Part shown: piece after piece, positions 34,700 to 45,299 of the stretch
Position numbering within the stretch: the stretch's first letter is position 1
Layout: every line of letters begins with the position of its first letter
Assembly: GCA_951799425.1 (NCBI GenBank)
Contig: OX637409.1
Location: forward strand, 8,664,960 to 8,728,959
DNA: 64,000 nt
Direction: 5' to 3'
DNA from: Ilex aquifolium
Taxonomy: Eukaryota; Streptophyta; Magnoliopsida; Aquifoliales; Aquifoliaceae
The notes under the pieces: model-generated
Seen by the model: only the letters and a program-made list of their open reading frames with translations
What the model was told of the DNA's origin: nothing
Databases searched by the model: none
Program-made: the position numbers and the translations under genes

Positions 34700-36120
34700 T
34701 AGTATGTCTATTTCTAAGACTGTCACTGCAGCTTTATCTGATCCACGTTGGCGGCACGCTATGGAAAAGAGATGTAAGCACTTCATGACAATCATACTGG
34801 GGATCTTGTTTTGTTGCCTCCTAGTAAGTAGGTTGTTGGTTGTCGTTGGGTCTACACTATTAAATTTTATCCAGATGGTTCCGTAGATCGTTTCAAAGCT
34901 TGCCTAGTTGCTAAAGGCTACACTCATACCTATGGTGTTGACTATGCGGAAATTTTTTCTCCAGTAGCTAAAATCTCTTTAGTGGAAGAGGTTTATATGG
35001 AGCAACCACCTGAGTTTGTTGCTCAGGGGTAGTATCAAGGGAATGTGTGCAAGTTACAAAAAGTATTGTATGGATTGAAACAATCTCCACAAGCATGGTT
35101 TGGAAAGTTTTCAGATGCGGTGTTGGATTTTGGTATATGTTAGACAAATCATTCCGTGTTTTACTTACATACTACTGCAAGTAATATCTTTCTTGTTGTT
35201 TATGTTGTTGATATTGTGATTATTGGTGATAACTCGGTTGGTATTGTCAAGTTGAAACAATTTCTGCAGCACTGATTCCATACCAAAGATCTTGGCAAAT
35301 TTCGTTATTTCCTTGGTATCGGGGTCGCTAGATCGAAACAAGACATTAGCTTTTCCTAAAGAAAATATTGATATTTTAGAGGAAATAGGTTTTCTTGGTG
35401 GTCGACCAATTGATATCCCAATAGATCCAAACCATAAACTCTCGGTGGATGAAGGTGAATGTTTCTCAGATCCTGGAAGGTATTGTCGACTTGTTGGGAA
35501 GTTAAATTATCTTACTATTACCCAACTAGATATATCTTATGCAGTGAGTATAGTAAGTCAATTCATGGAAGCTCCTCGAGTACCACATTGGGATGCAGTG
35601 ATCCGTATTGTCAGATATCTCAAGTAAGCTCCCGAACTTGGGTTGTTGTATAAATCTCATGGATATCTTAGATTGGAAGGGTTCACAGATGCTGATTGGG
35701 CAGGTTCCTCCTCAAATAGACGATTTGCTACATGTTATTGTACTTTCTTGGGAGGTAATTTGATTACATGGAAGAGTAAGAAATGTTGGTGGTACGGTTT
35801 AGTGCAGAAGCTGAGAACAGAGCAATGGCTCACATGTAGTGAGTTAACATGGTTGAAACACTTCCTTGAGGAAATTGGTTTCCCAATCAAGACTCCGATT
35901 GAGTTGTTTTGTGATAATCAAGCTGTTGTTCATATTGCTTCTAATCATGTGTTTCATGAGCGAACAAAATAAATTGAAGTTGATTGTCACTTTGTTTGAG
36001 AGAAAGTGTTGCGTGGAGATATTGTCACGCCTTTTGTTAAATCTGAGGATCAACTTGCTGATATATTTACTAAGTCATTGAGTAGTTCTTGGTTGAGAAA
36101 TATTTGTTCTAAGCTGAGAT
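34700..36120 (+). pseudogene. copia reverse transcriptase and RNase H
   Basis: FKACLVAKGYTHTYGVDYAE and IFSPVAKISL start RT. The segment normally between these and VEEVYMEQPPEF is missing, an internal deletion. The catalytic box reads YVVDIVI (about 35200) instead of YVDD. FLGIGVARSKQ and the DPGRYCRLVGKLNYL block follow, then RNase H with FTDADWAGSSSNRR and CDNQAVVHIASNHVFHERTK. It ends in QLADIFTKSL. Several stops make it inactive. Confidence 0.85.
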
Positions 36121-36151
36121 TATATGATATATATTCACCAGCTTGAGGGAG

Positions 36152-36316
36152 TGTTAGAATATATAGAATGACATCGATGTAATAAGTATATCTTAAGAGG
36201 GATATAATAGTCTTTAGTTATATTGAGATACATATATATATTAGACGAAAGGGAAGGTAGGTTACCTTCCAATTCTTTCTCATATCTCTCTCTCTTTCTC
36301 TCTCAAAATCTTTACA
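36152..36316 (+). repeat. 3' LTR of the copia element
   Basis: Near-copy of 30951-31114, preceded by the purine-rich GCTTGAGGGAG, a polypurine tract. It is followed by the AATTT duplication. Confidence 0.95.
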
Positions 36317-38548
36317 AATTTGATATATGCAGATCCAGAATTTATCTAATGACTTTTGGCTCGCCTTTACGTGGTTGCGTTAGTTGGTAAATGATTGTGG
36401 TAAGCAAAACTGTGGCATGATAGTGAGACTTTTGATAGCCTTTTGGATATGAAAATAAATTGGGTATGTAGGTTGAAAATTTTGTGGTCTCATTTTTAGG
36501 GGAATCTTTGATCAATTTTTTTAAAAATATATCGAGGGTTTAATTTTTTGTCCAATGAATTTCTAATTTATGCTAATTGTTGTTTTGGTTTTAATTACAC
36601 AGCGTCTTTAGGCATATAAACAAGATCAATTAAACTAATCATCATGATTTGTTTCACTTTTGCTTGGATTTTGGACTTATGTTGTAGCAATTTTTATATG
36701 GGAGTTGATATGAATGTTAATTAAATGCATGCATTTGGAATTGCGGGTTGAAATTGATATATGCAGATCTATATGGATAAAGTTGAAATTTATTCTATTA
36801 TTGATATTCCTATGTTGTGGCGGGTGTTGAGAAATGATTTTGTGCATGTTCATGCAATAATATTTGTTGAGTTGATGATTATTTAGTAAGAAATTGAATG
36901 TTAGGGTTTTCCAATCGAGATTTTTCATGAAATAGATGTTTGTGGAATTTTGATTGAATGAATTTTAGGGTTATTTTGTATTAGCCGATCAGCCTATGGG
37001 CAACGAAGTCCAGGTACTTTCTCTCTTTCTCTCTCTCTCTCTCTTCGGTCGAACACGCACACTCCCCCCACACAAACACATAGTTGCACAGACACACACA
37101 CGCACACGTCGACACTCATATACACACACAGTCACACACAATTGGGGCATTAATTGGGGTTTTTCATTAAATAGGATTGTAATATTGTTTTTAGTGTTTT
37201 TGATTAAATGTTGGGTGTCAATTTCATGCAATAGTATTTGTTGAGTTGATTATTTAGTAAGAAATTGAATGTTAGGGTTTTTAAATTAAGATTTTTCATG
37301 AAATAGATGTTTGTAGGGTCTTGATTGAATGTATTTTCAGGTTATTTTGGGTTAATTGCGTGAGATTGTGTGTTATTGTTATTAGGGTTTTGATTGAATT
37401 AGGGAAAAGCTATATATTTCTTAGTGATCTACAGTTCTACCCAGATTTTTCAAATGGGTTTGATTTCTTTTGTTTCTTTTGTTCAAGTTATATAGTTTCT
37501 TTTTTTACCCTTTTTTTTTTTTGTCTATTTGTATTTGAATAAACTAGGGTTTTTAATTTTATATTAGTTTAACTTTGTTTGACTTTGTCCAAAAGATGTG
37601 AGTCTTAATTAATTTAGGTCTCTAGTACACTGACAAATAAAAGTTGAGGTTTTTGTGTACACTGAGAAATAAAAATTAATATATGCAGTGGTTGAATGAT
37701 GAAATTTTTATTGTATTTTGGTGGATATATTTCTTTTTTCATTCTTCTCATTCTTTCCATTCAAGATGGTTCCTTGAGTTGATAGTGGCAATTGCATTAT
37801 TTTCTAAGGTATATTTTTACCTTCCATAAAGTAGATTATTGATTTTTTTAATGCTTTTTTCCACTATGTGCTTCCTCAGGAGTTAAAATTCTTGAGGGTC
37901 TAAAGACCCCAATTGAAACTTTAGGGAATATTCCAAAGTTAAATGTAGGTATATTTTCATGGTAGTGTATATAGAAGTTAAATGACTCATATCGAGTGTG
38001 CTTTCTTTTTGGTGGTATTTGATTGAATGTTATGGTTTTGAATTTGAAATTTCTTAATTTGATATTGAGAGTAGCCCATCCAAGAACGAAATGGGGATTT
38101 TGATTTTTCTAAATTTGTTTGTTATGAATTGGAATTTATTGATTTGGGTGACCAATGGCCGTGGGCATGTGTGTGTGACAGAGAATGTGTGAGAGAAATA
38201 TGGTGATGGAGGAGGAGGATGGAAGGGGAAAAACTTTGCAGGGGTTCTTCCTTCAAACTTGAAATCTATTTTAGTCAAACTTAGAAATGGGGATTGAACT
38301 TACAAGTAAAGTATGCTAATAAAAACAGTGGATGCATTAATTTGTGCTTTGTTTTGTTCTTGAATTGTAGGTTTCCTTTTAGGTGGACATCTATTTTTTA
38401 TTAGTTGTTTCTTAGTTTAATTTTTCTCCTTGATGTGCAATTCTAAAAGTGGGCACTTTGAAATCCCTCCCCCCCAAACTTTGCAGGATTGCCACTTAAA
38501 TTTTTCTATGCTAGATGCTTCTTAGTGTTCGTTGCCAAATTACTGCAG
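36317..38548 (+). other. Intron-like DNA with internal duplications
   Basis: No coding exon recognised. 36575-36790 is a copy of 39659-39850. A second duplication pairs 36850-36985 with 37224-37345 (TTGTTGAGTTGAT..TTTAGTAAGAAATTGAATG), around a (CT)n/(CA)n block at 37018-37140. At 36996 a short ATGGGCAACGAAGTCCAG precedes a GTAC and could be an exon scrap. Confidence 0.45.
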
Positions 38549-38623
38549 GTTTTGCAAATGGAATCTGCTATACTAAATTGCTTGAAGTTTGAAATGACAG
38601 CCCCGACATCCAAACGTTTTTTG
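38549..38623 (+). pseudogene. Cyclin-A exon fragment (cyclin box)
   Basis: After a good acceptor (TTACTGCAG) the frame reads VLQMESAILNCLKFEMTAP and continues TSKRFL, the segment at the junction of the two cyclin folds in plant A-type cyclins (usually VLQMES.VLNYLKFEMTAPT). The similarity stops after 25 residues, where A-type cyclins continue with an Arg-rich helix. No other cyclin exon was found nearby. The fragment is in sense orientation within the candidate Helitron and is best read as a captured or relic exon. Confidence 0.8.
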
Positions 38624-38799
38624 CCTGCAATTAGATGTTTGATGCTTATTGAAGTTACTTATTTCTATTCATTATGACAGCCCCTGTTTTGCACTTAATT
38701 TGTCCAGTCATAGGGTAAATCTATAACACATTGTATAGTAATTTGTTTAAGTGTCTTTTTGGTTGGGCAATGAGAAGCTTACTTTCATTTTTTTTATCC

Positions 38800-38880
38800 A
38801 TACATCGCACATACACACACCCCCACCCCAGCACACACACACACACACAAACACACACATCGCACACAAGCACAAACAAA
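38800..38880 (+). repeat. (CA)n microsatellite
   Basis: ACACACAC run with CCCCACCCC and CATCGCACAC interruptions. Short ORFs here on both strands are repeat artefacts. Confidence 0.9.
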
Positions 38881-40301
38881 TTGTTTGTAATATTGCTTCC
38901 ATGAAATCTCATTGGCCTTTTATGTACATTGAATCAATAACTATTGGCTTTGTTCCAGGATATATTAGTTTGTTTTTGTCTTGAGGCTTTTGTATGAAAA
39001 CTATTATTCATTTCCATTTGAACAGGTGTTGGGTGGAAAATGTCTTGGCAGCATGTGAGAAAGAGACAATGGTGTTTTAATGGTTTGGATATGACTGTCA
39101 GTCTTTTATTTATTTTTGCTCGCTCTCTATATAACTCTTTTTTATGGTTTAGATAATTTAGTTCGAAGTGAAAATGACGGAAAGGCCATTAATCATTTTT
39201 ATCATAATGTTTAATGTTATGGTTTGTGCTTCTGCTTGAGTTTGTTGTTCTGCTTCATTATGAGTTTGAGTTTTGTTTATTTGTGGGTCACTGGAGGCCT
39301 CACCATTGATTTTTTTTTCCGAATCGAAAGGTATGTGTGTATTCCATATTGATAGTAGAATAATTCTCATGGGACCGAATGAGGCCCTTTCTGGGTTATT
39401 CCTTATTTATTTCTGCATGTTGGATGTGTAGTTGTAGTAAGGGTTGCTTCCGTTTACTTGTTGTACCTGTGTAAGGATTGAGGATGTGCTTCCAAATAAT
39501 TATTTTTCATATTTGATGCGATATATGACGGATAATTGTTCTAATTCTTTATTTCGTTTATGCTAATGAACTATTTTTTTTTTTTTGAATTGTTGTGAGG
39601 TATGAAGTTTTTGGATTTTAGTACAAAAATAAGGATGTATAGGATTTTTCTATTTTTTGCTAATTCTTGTTTTGCTTTTGGTTATGGCATAGGTTCAATT
39701 GAACTGATCATCTTGATTTGTTTCAATTTTGATTGATTTTTGGACTTTTGTTGTAACAATTTTTAAACAGGAACTGATATGGATGTTAACTAAATGTGTG
39801 TATTTGAAATTGCCGGTTGGATTTAATATATGCAGATCTATATGGATAAAGTTGATAAATAGTTTTGTTAAGATAGAATTGGGGCATGATATTGAATCCT
39901 ACAAATGAATTGTGTTGTGCTTGTTTTAAATTCACGGGTTTTTTAATAATAAGTAGATTTGTACTAATTATTAGTCATGCGATAAATTATGTACGCAAGT
40001 TGATTTTTTTGTGTTATGTTTTTAAAATAAATTGTCAATTTTGTTTAGATTGATTATGGGTTTAGATTGATTTAAAATGACGTGACTAAAAAAAAAAATT
40101 TAATATTTGAAATATTTATATGCTATTGAAAATATTTGTATTACATTTTAGTGCTCGACTTTGTGTTGCACAATGTTTTTAAGTACGGGTTATGTCTATT
40201 TTTTCAAAAAAATGGTTGTTGCGATTTGATATAATAAGCTCGATTATTTGGGGTGTTCAATTTTTATATGTACCGTGTTTTTAGGTGCAGGTTATTACTA
40301 G
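38881..40301 (+). other. Intron-like DNA, third copy of the duplicated segment
   Basis: 39659-39850 repeats 36575-36790 (ending ATATGCAGATCTATATGGAT). No exon is recognised. Near the end, TTTTTAAGTACGGGTTATG (40175) and TTTTTAGGTGCAGGTTATTAC (40280) are similar and resemble subterminal Helitron sequence. Confidence 0.45.
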
Positions 40302-41029
40302 TTAGTGAATAAGATGAAGAAAGCAAATATAAAAAATATATATATATATATTTTTTAAAAATAGGGTTAAAATGCGAAAAATCCCATATACACAGATATG
40401 CATAATTAACATATAAGTTACTCAACCTTCCGAAAAAAAAAACATATAAGTTACTCATTTAATCAACACATGAACACAACAGGACAATCACAGGTATTAG
40501 GCCACTATCCAATCTATAAAAGGGCTTAACTTTTGAAGGGCTATGACGCAAATTTATAAACCCTTTGAGGCACAAGTTGTGCAATTGATGGGAGATACAT
40601 GAGCTGTTCATTTATTTTGAACACAAACATACATAATTAACACAAGTTGTTAATGCCTTATTTCTTCATTTTTTACATAATGTAGGGGTTGTTAATGTAT
40701 TTAATTTTTGACCCAAAAAAAAAAAGGAATTTAATCTCGGCTGTCCCACCAAAATTGAAAACAAATGGGTGAGGTAGTTCATTCCATTTAGATGGCGGCT
40801 ATACAAAAGTGTGCATTAGACATCACGTTGCAGGCGCTACTTGGTCCAATAAGCAAGTCGTTTGTTGCCTGAATCAACAGCCCGGTGTTCTCTCGGAAAG
40901 CAAAGAAAATACAAACCGGGCCTAGGATTCGAATGACTTTGGTTTTTATCCAGAGAATCGCCTGATCGATTCCATCTTATTATGAATCGCCTTTTTCATC
41001 ACTACGGTCTGAATATAATTCAGACACTC
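40302..41029. other. Spacer before the gypsy element
   Basis: AT-rich up to about 40730, with a (TA)n run at 40337-40352 and a repeated AACATATAAGTTACTCA. From 40740 to 41029 the DNA is less AT-rich and, read on minus across the removed gypsy insertion, gives an open stretch of about 40 codons (see findings). No gene is assigned. Confidence 0.4.
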
Positions 41030-41761
41030 TGCACGAGTGAATTGTTGTAATAAATTGAGATAGTGATGGCGTGAAGCGATTCTGAATGATGAACTTGAAA
41101 CAAAGGATCAGAAAATGGGGGTCAGGCGTGTACCCGGCTAATTCCCTCCGAATCTCAAGTCAGTCGTCGTTGAAGTCATGAGTACAATATTTTCTCTATT
41201 TTTGAATTACGTACCTTGGACCAGCTTCTTGAGGGGTATTTATATTTGGGTTTGTAATGATGGCAGTGCCTTTTCGTCCAATCCCAGAATTTAATGGTCT
41301 GTACTCATATTCTAGCATAATGAGAGTCATCTCATTAAATCTTCTCAGGTACAATGGGTGGATCTTTGCTCAGGAACCGCCAAGCATTCATGGCCCATCC
41401 ACTGGTCATTAAATACCTCCTCTCGGCGCCTGATACCTGCGCCCAAGCGACTATTAGTCGGTGCAAGCATCCTTGGGATGATCGAGGACTTCATATCGAC
41501 ACAACAACCATTAATGCCTTGTAATGATGATTGTCTTCACATTCTTCGAGCATCTGGACACTCATTAATGGCTCTGTTACAGTCACTCAAGACTCCATTA
41601 ATGAGCTGTCAGATCCCTTTTAATGCTAGGCTTTGAGGGGCATACTCGACCCTTCCTGACATAACTCCTTGGCGCCTTTCCTACTCGCCCTTTGCATTCT
41701 TTAACGATTGTAACTGCCCACATGTCCATTTATTACTGTCAATCCGCCTAAAGTCCCGTCA
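41030..41761 (-). repeat. 3' LTR of the gypsy element
   Basis: Starts TGCACGAGTGAATTG and ends AAAGTCCCGTCA on the plus strand. It aligns along its length with 50707-51450. A purine-rich tract on minus (GGTTGAGGGGCAAT, 41762-41775) adjoins it as the polypurine tract. Confidence 0.93.
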
Positions 41762-41932
41762 ATTGCCCCTCAACCTCCATTTTCCTCACGTCATGGGACG
41801 GGTGGCGCATGAAGAGTGGAGGCTTCCTCAGCACGTCTGGATTTTAGGAGCGGTTACTTGCACGTCTGGTGCCGGATTTCAAATTCTCAATTGATGGCTT
41901 GCCTCCTCGATTCTCTCTCACGTCGCAATTAG

Positions 41933-41940
41933 TATAAATA
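41933..41940 (+). promoter_or_regulatory. TATA box of the antisense gene in the gypsy element
   Basis: TATAAATAGGGGG on the plus strand, about 190 bp before the first ATG (42129) of the antisense gene and outside the LTR. It is a strong plant TATA consensus in a position to drive transcription opposite to the retroelement. Confidence 0.6.
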
Positions 41941-42128
41941 GGGGGAGTTTGTGGCCCATTCGAGACCCCTTGGACATTCGACTTCTCAAACCATAATTAT
42001 TTCTCGAGCAGATCCTTCATTTTACTCCTAAGCAGATCTTTTGAAGCCACTGAACTATGAGTATACCCTTACCTATACTCTCTTCTCCCTCTTTTCCATT
42101 CTCTTCTTCCTTTTTATAGAAATCCCCA

Positions 42129-44588
42129 ATGGCCAATATACGAAGAACTAGGGTCCCCAAGAGAATCAAACAAGCCAAGGGATACAAGTAGGTTGAGAAG
42201 AACCCAAATAAATGACATTCGTATACAAAATTTTAGGTCCACCTACAATATTCCCGATTCTGTTTTCACCTTTGTCTTCGACCCCCAATTCCATAGGACT
42301 GACATGGGCAGTGTTGATCTTATGCCTTTCCACACCAAGGCCATTATGGAGGGTGGAGTCAAATTCCCTCTCCCACCTCTTCTTCTTAAGGTTCTTATGC
42401 GCCTGAGGCTCTTCCCTCTTCAGTGTTGCATAAACCTTTTTAGAGTAGTGATGGGTGTTGTTGTCTTGAATGCTCGGCTAGGGATGAATCTCGAGGTGGA
42501 CGAGATACTATTCTACTATGAATTGAAGTTGGTCAGCAATGGCAAATACTACTTGCAATCACGGGACCCGTCCATGTACTTGGTGACGCACATGCTTGAC
42601 TCGGACAAAGGATACACCCGAAATCTCATCATGCTCAGCGGTAGATGGGAGATGGGTGAAGGATCCAAGTATAATGGCCTTTACTATCCCAAAGTACCGA
42701 GAGATCCAGGTGGGCCATTCACCTAGTTCATCACCACTCAACTGTTTATTTCTGTTTCTAACCTTTTGTTTTCTTTTGCAGAGGGGTACAAAAGGGATAC
42801 TGCCCAGCCTCCATCGCCTTTGACGACCTTCTAAGGGTCTAGTCTCACAATCTCGGTGATCCTTTTGCTTGGGCAGCGCATGTGCTTCTCGGGTACCGTT
42901 CCAGCTACACCAGATTCTCTCAAATCCCTCCACCTTTCGATCCTTCCATCTGGGTGGATCGCTCTTCGGAAGAAGAAAACGAGGAAGCAAACCTTGAAGA
43001 AGATCTAGATCGTGACTCCGAATCCACCTCATCAATACACTACTCTCCTTCCGAAGCCGTTATGTTTCGCATCCCTCCATCACCGCAAAAAGCTTGGAGG
43101 CTGCCTCCATGGCCCGGAGGGCCCTGACCTTGAGGCCTGTGGCCCTTCTGAGACCGCGCCCATTGTTATCCCTCCGCTCGCACCTCCACTGCGAGTCGCG
43201 ACAACAACAGCAACAACAACAATGACAACAACAACGACGACAGCAACAACATCAGCAACAACGACAACAACAGCAGCAATAGGGAATCCCGTCGGGGGTC
43301 CAACATCAGCGGCAAAGGCGCCAAGATGAACCGTCAGAGCCAAGCAGCGATCGACAAAGGCAGCACCCCGGACGGGAAGGCAACTTGTCCATTGAGCGCG
43401 CGAGTAAAACAACGACATGACATCTCGGCGCCTTTTGGTTTTGCCGAATCGGCCCCCCAAGCAATCACAAGGAGGGGGAAAGCCATTCTGGAGTCTGAAT
43501 CCATCATTCACTCCCCCACCGTGGCCTTAGCCGTCAGTGGGACCATGCATTTTGATGCAAATATGGCGATCTTAGAAGATTATGGGGACAATCGCATCCT
43601 CTAGGGAGTGATCCAGCACAACTTGGTGGTAAGCAGTTATGACTTTTTTTTTTCCTTTGACGCTTTCCTGTCGTGATCGTGTTCTCATACTTGAACTTTT
43701 CCTTCCCAGGTTTGCCAACAAATAGGGGTCATCATTGACCGTTTCTGGGCTTAACGGAGCAGGTCTCAGAAGTCCCAAGCCAAGATCGCAAAGAAGAATC
43801 TCCATATTGGCCAAGTGGAGAGGACGGTCGTCGATCAAACAAGGAGCATCGCCGACTTGATCTGAAAAGCCAAGGCCTTAACCTCCGAACTGGACAAAAA
43901 CAAGGAGGCTGAGGCCAAGGTTGTGAGAAGGATGGAAGAGGCCGAGCTGAAGGTTTCTGCTGCGGAGGCCAAGTTGTTGGAAGCCAAGGCTAACTGCACG
44001 ACACTGACTTCAAAAGTGGAGGCGCTGGAGGAAGAGAAGGTCAGGGAAGTTGGGAGAATGAACGTGGCTTGCATGGATGTGTACAAACAGTGCCATGAGC
44101 AATTCATCTTGGCCTTTGATGATGGACAAAAGAAGTCCTTCAAACAAGGTTGGGATGAGGCACTTCAAGCCGCTGGGGTAGCTGCCGACTCTGAGCTTTT
44201 TGCAATACACACTTATCTACCCCAACAGGGAGTCACTGAGTCTGCGGCTCCACCAGACATCTAGCCAAGTAATGAGGCGGCGATCCCGAAGGAACCAGTC
44301 GAAGAGGCGGGGGAGACAACGGCATTGATAATGCCAATCACCGTCAGTGATGGTAACTTAGAGGGAATGTCTCCCATTCGGCTTCCTTCTCCCACACTTC
44401 CCATGCACCCCAAAGATCCCTCCATCGCCGACACCCCCATCATCAATCCTGGTGGGGCTAAGTTCGGGGAACTTGATGAAATACTTGACTTTAGAGGGGA
44501 AGGGTCTCTGAGAAGGCACCAGGTGCAGCTCAGCGACGAGGAGCTCGGAGGTGACCTGTGCGATGAGGGTGGAGTTGAAAACCCCTGA
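42129..44588 (+). pseudogene. Antisense gene of the gypsy element (gypsy-type putative transposon protein plus coiled coil)
   Basis: Plus-strand ORFs opposite to pol. The first part (to 42709) has GGVKFPLPPLLLKVL, GKYYLQSRD and LIMLSGRW, typical of the plant 'putative gypsy type transposon' domain (PF04195-like). Two small introns are evident: 42710-42781 (CCAG|GTGG...TTTTGCAG) and 43629-43709 (GGTG|GTAAGC...CTTCCCAG). A middle acidic/Ser-rich part is followed by a CAA-repeat stretch (43198-43280). The last part (43748-44260) is a heptad-rich coiled coil (AELKVSAAEAKLLEAKA). The final ORF ends at 44588 with acidic DEILDF. Stops after the first ATG (TAG at 42189) and elsewhere show decay. The function in the family is unknown. 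Confidence 0.75.
43198..43285 (+). repeat. (CAA)n/(CAG)n-type microsatellite in the antisense gene
   Basis: ACAACAACAGCAACAAC run, coding for Thr- or Gln-rich sequence depending on frame. Confidence 0.9.
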
Positions 44589-44789
44589 ACCCCCAAGACT
44601 TATTCTCTCTTGCTCTTTGTTTCGTTATTATTGTCGTTTTTTTTTAATATGCCTGGAGGAATCATAGCCTCCCCTTTGTCAATGCATCTCTTTTCTTTTT
44701 TACCATGGTAAATGGTGTTTCTTAACTATGATGTGTACAGAATGAGTCGATCACCAAGCTCCGAGACTCATTTAACTTTTTGAAAGCGC

Positions 44790-45130
44790 ACAAGTATGGA
44801 GACTTACCACTCTCGGGGCCTTGCCCCTAACGACTGAGCCTGAGGCTCGTGTTAAACTTTTCGAGGGCGGTGCTCCATGAATGGAGGCTTACCCCTCTCG
44901 TGGCATTGCCCCTAATGACCGAGCCCAAGGCTCGTGTTAATCTTTTCGAGGGTGGTGCTCTAAGGATGGAGGCTTACCCCTCTCGGGGTCTTACCTCTAA
45001 CGACCGAGCCTATGGCTCGTGTTAATCTTTTCTAGGGAGGTGTTCCAAGGATGAAGGCTTACCCCTCTTGGGGCCTTTCCCCTAATGACCGAGCCCGAGA
45101 TTCGTGTTAATCTTGAGATTTGGCTCTTGA
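44790..45130. repeat. 85-bp tandem repeat, four units, in the gypsy element
   Basis: The unit GGCTTACCCCTCTCGGGGCCTTGCCCCTAA...GAGGCTCGTGTTAATCTTTTCGAGGG starts at 44801, 44886, 44971 and 45056, a period of exactly 85 bp. It contains CTCTCGGGG and CCGAGCC...GGCTCG palindromic pieces. The array separates the antisense gene from integrase. Confidence 0.9.
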
Positions 45131-45299
45131 AATCAACTTAGTAGCTATAATTTTTCAAATTTGATACATTTCACGGTCGATTTACATCTTTTCAACTCAT
45201 GTCTTGTAGCTGATATGCCCCTGTGCCCCCCATGGCAATGATTTTATATGGACCCTCTCAATTGGGGCCAAGCTTCCCGTCAGTGGATTCCCAAGTATT

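Larger units (their letters stand above)
30951..36316 (+). mobile_element. Ty1/copia LTR retrotransposon, structurally complete, coding-dead
   Basis: Two LTRs (30951-31114 and 36152-36316) flank a 5.0-kb interior. The 5-bp target duplication AATTT (30946-30950 and 36317-36321) is perfect. The primer-binding site TGGTATCAGAGC (31115-31126) matches initiator tRNA-Met. Domain order is gag, protease region, integrase, RT, RNase H, as in copia elements. The reading frame is broken many times, and some catalytic residues are lost. The LTRs differ at roughly ten positions plus small indels, so the insertion is not very recent. Confidence 0.95.
28341..40301 (+). mobile_element. Candidate large Helitron carrying a cyclin-A exon (Helitron 4)
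   Basis: On the plus strand TCTATAATAATAAAATAGAG follows an A at 28340, like the 5' ends of the three short Helitrons. At the far side GCAGGTTATTACTAG ends at 40301 and is followed by T. The hairpin before it is poor (an ACCGTG...GCAGGT pairing). Between the ends lie a CT-rich leader-like block, intron-like T-rich DNA, duplicated segments and one cyclin-A exon in sense orientation. A 5.4-kb copia element inserted later, so the original length would be about 6.6 kb. I found no Rep/helicase, so it would be non-autonomous. The pairing of these two distant ends is inference; each end alone is short. Confidence 0.45.

Noticed and set aside
43080-43511. 143-codon minus-strand ORF in the gypsy element
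   Set aside because: Shadow of the antisense gene and its CAA repeat; no pol or gag motif.
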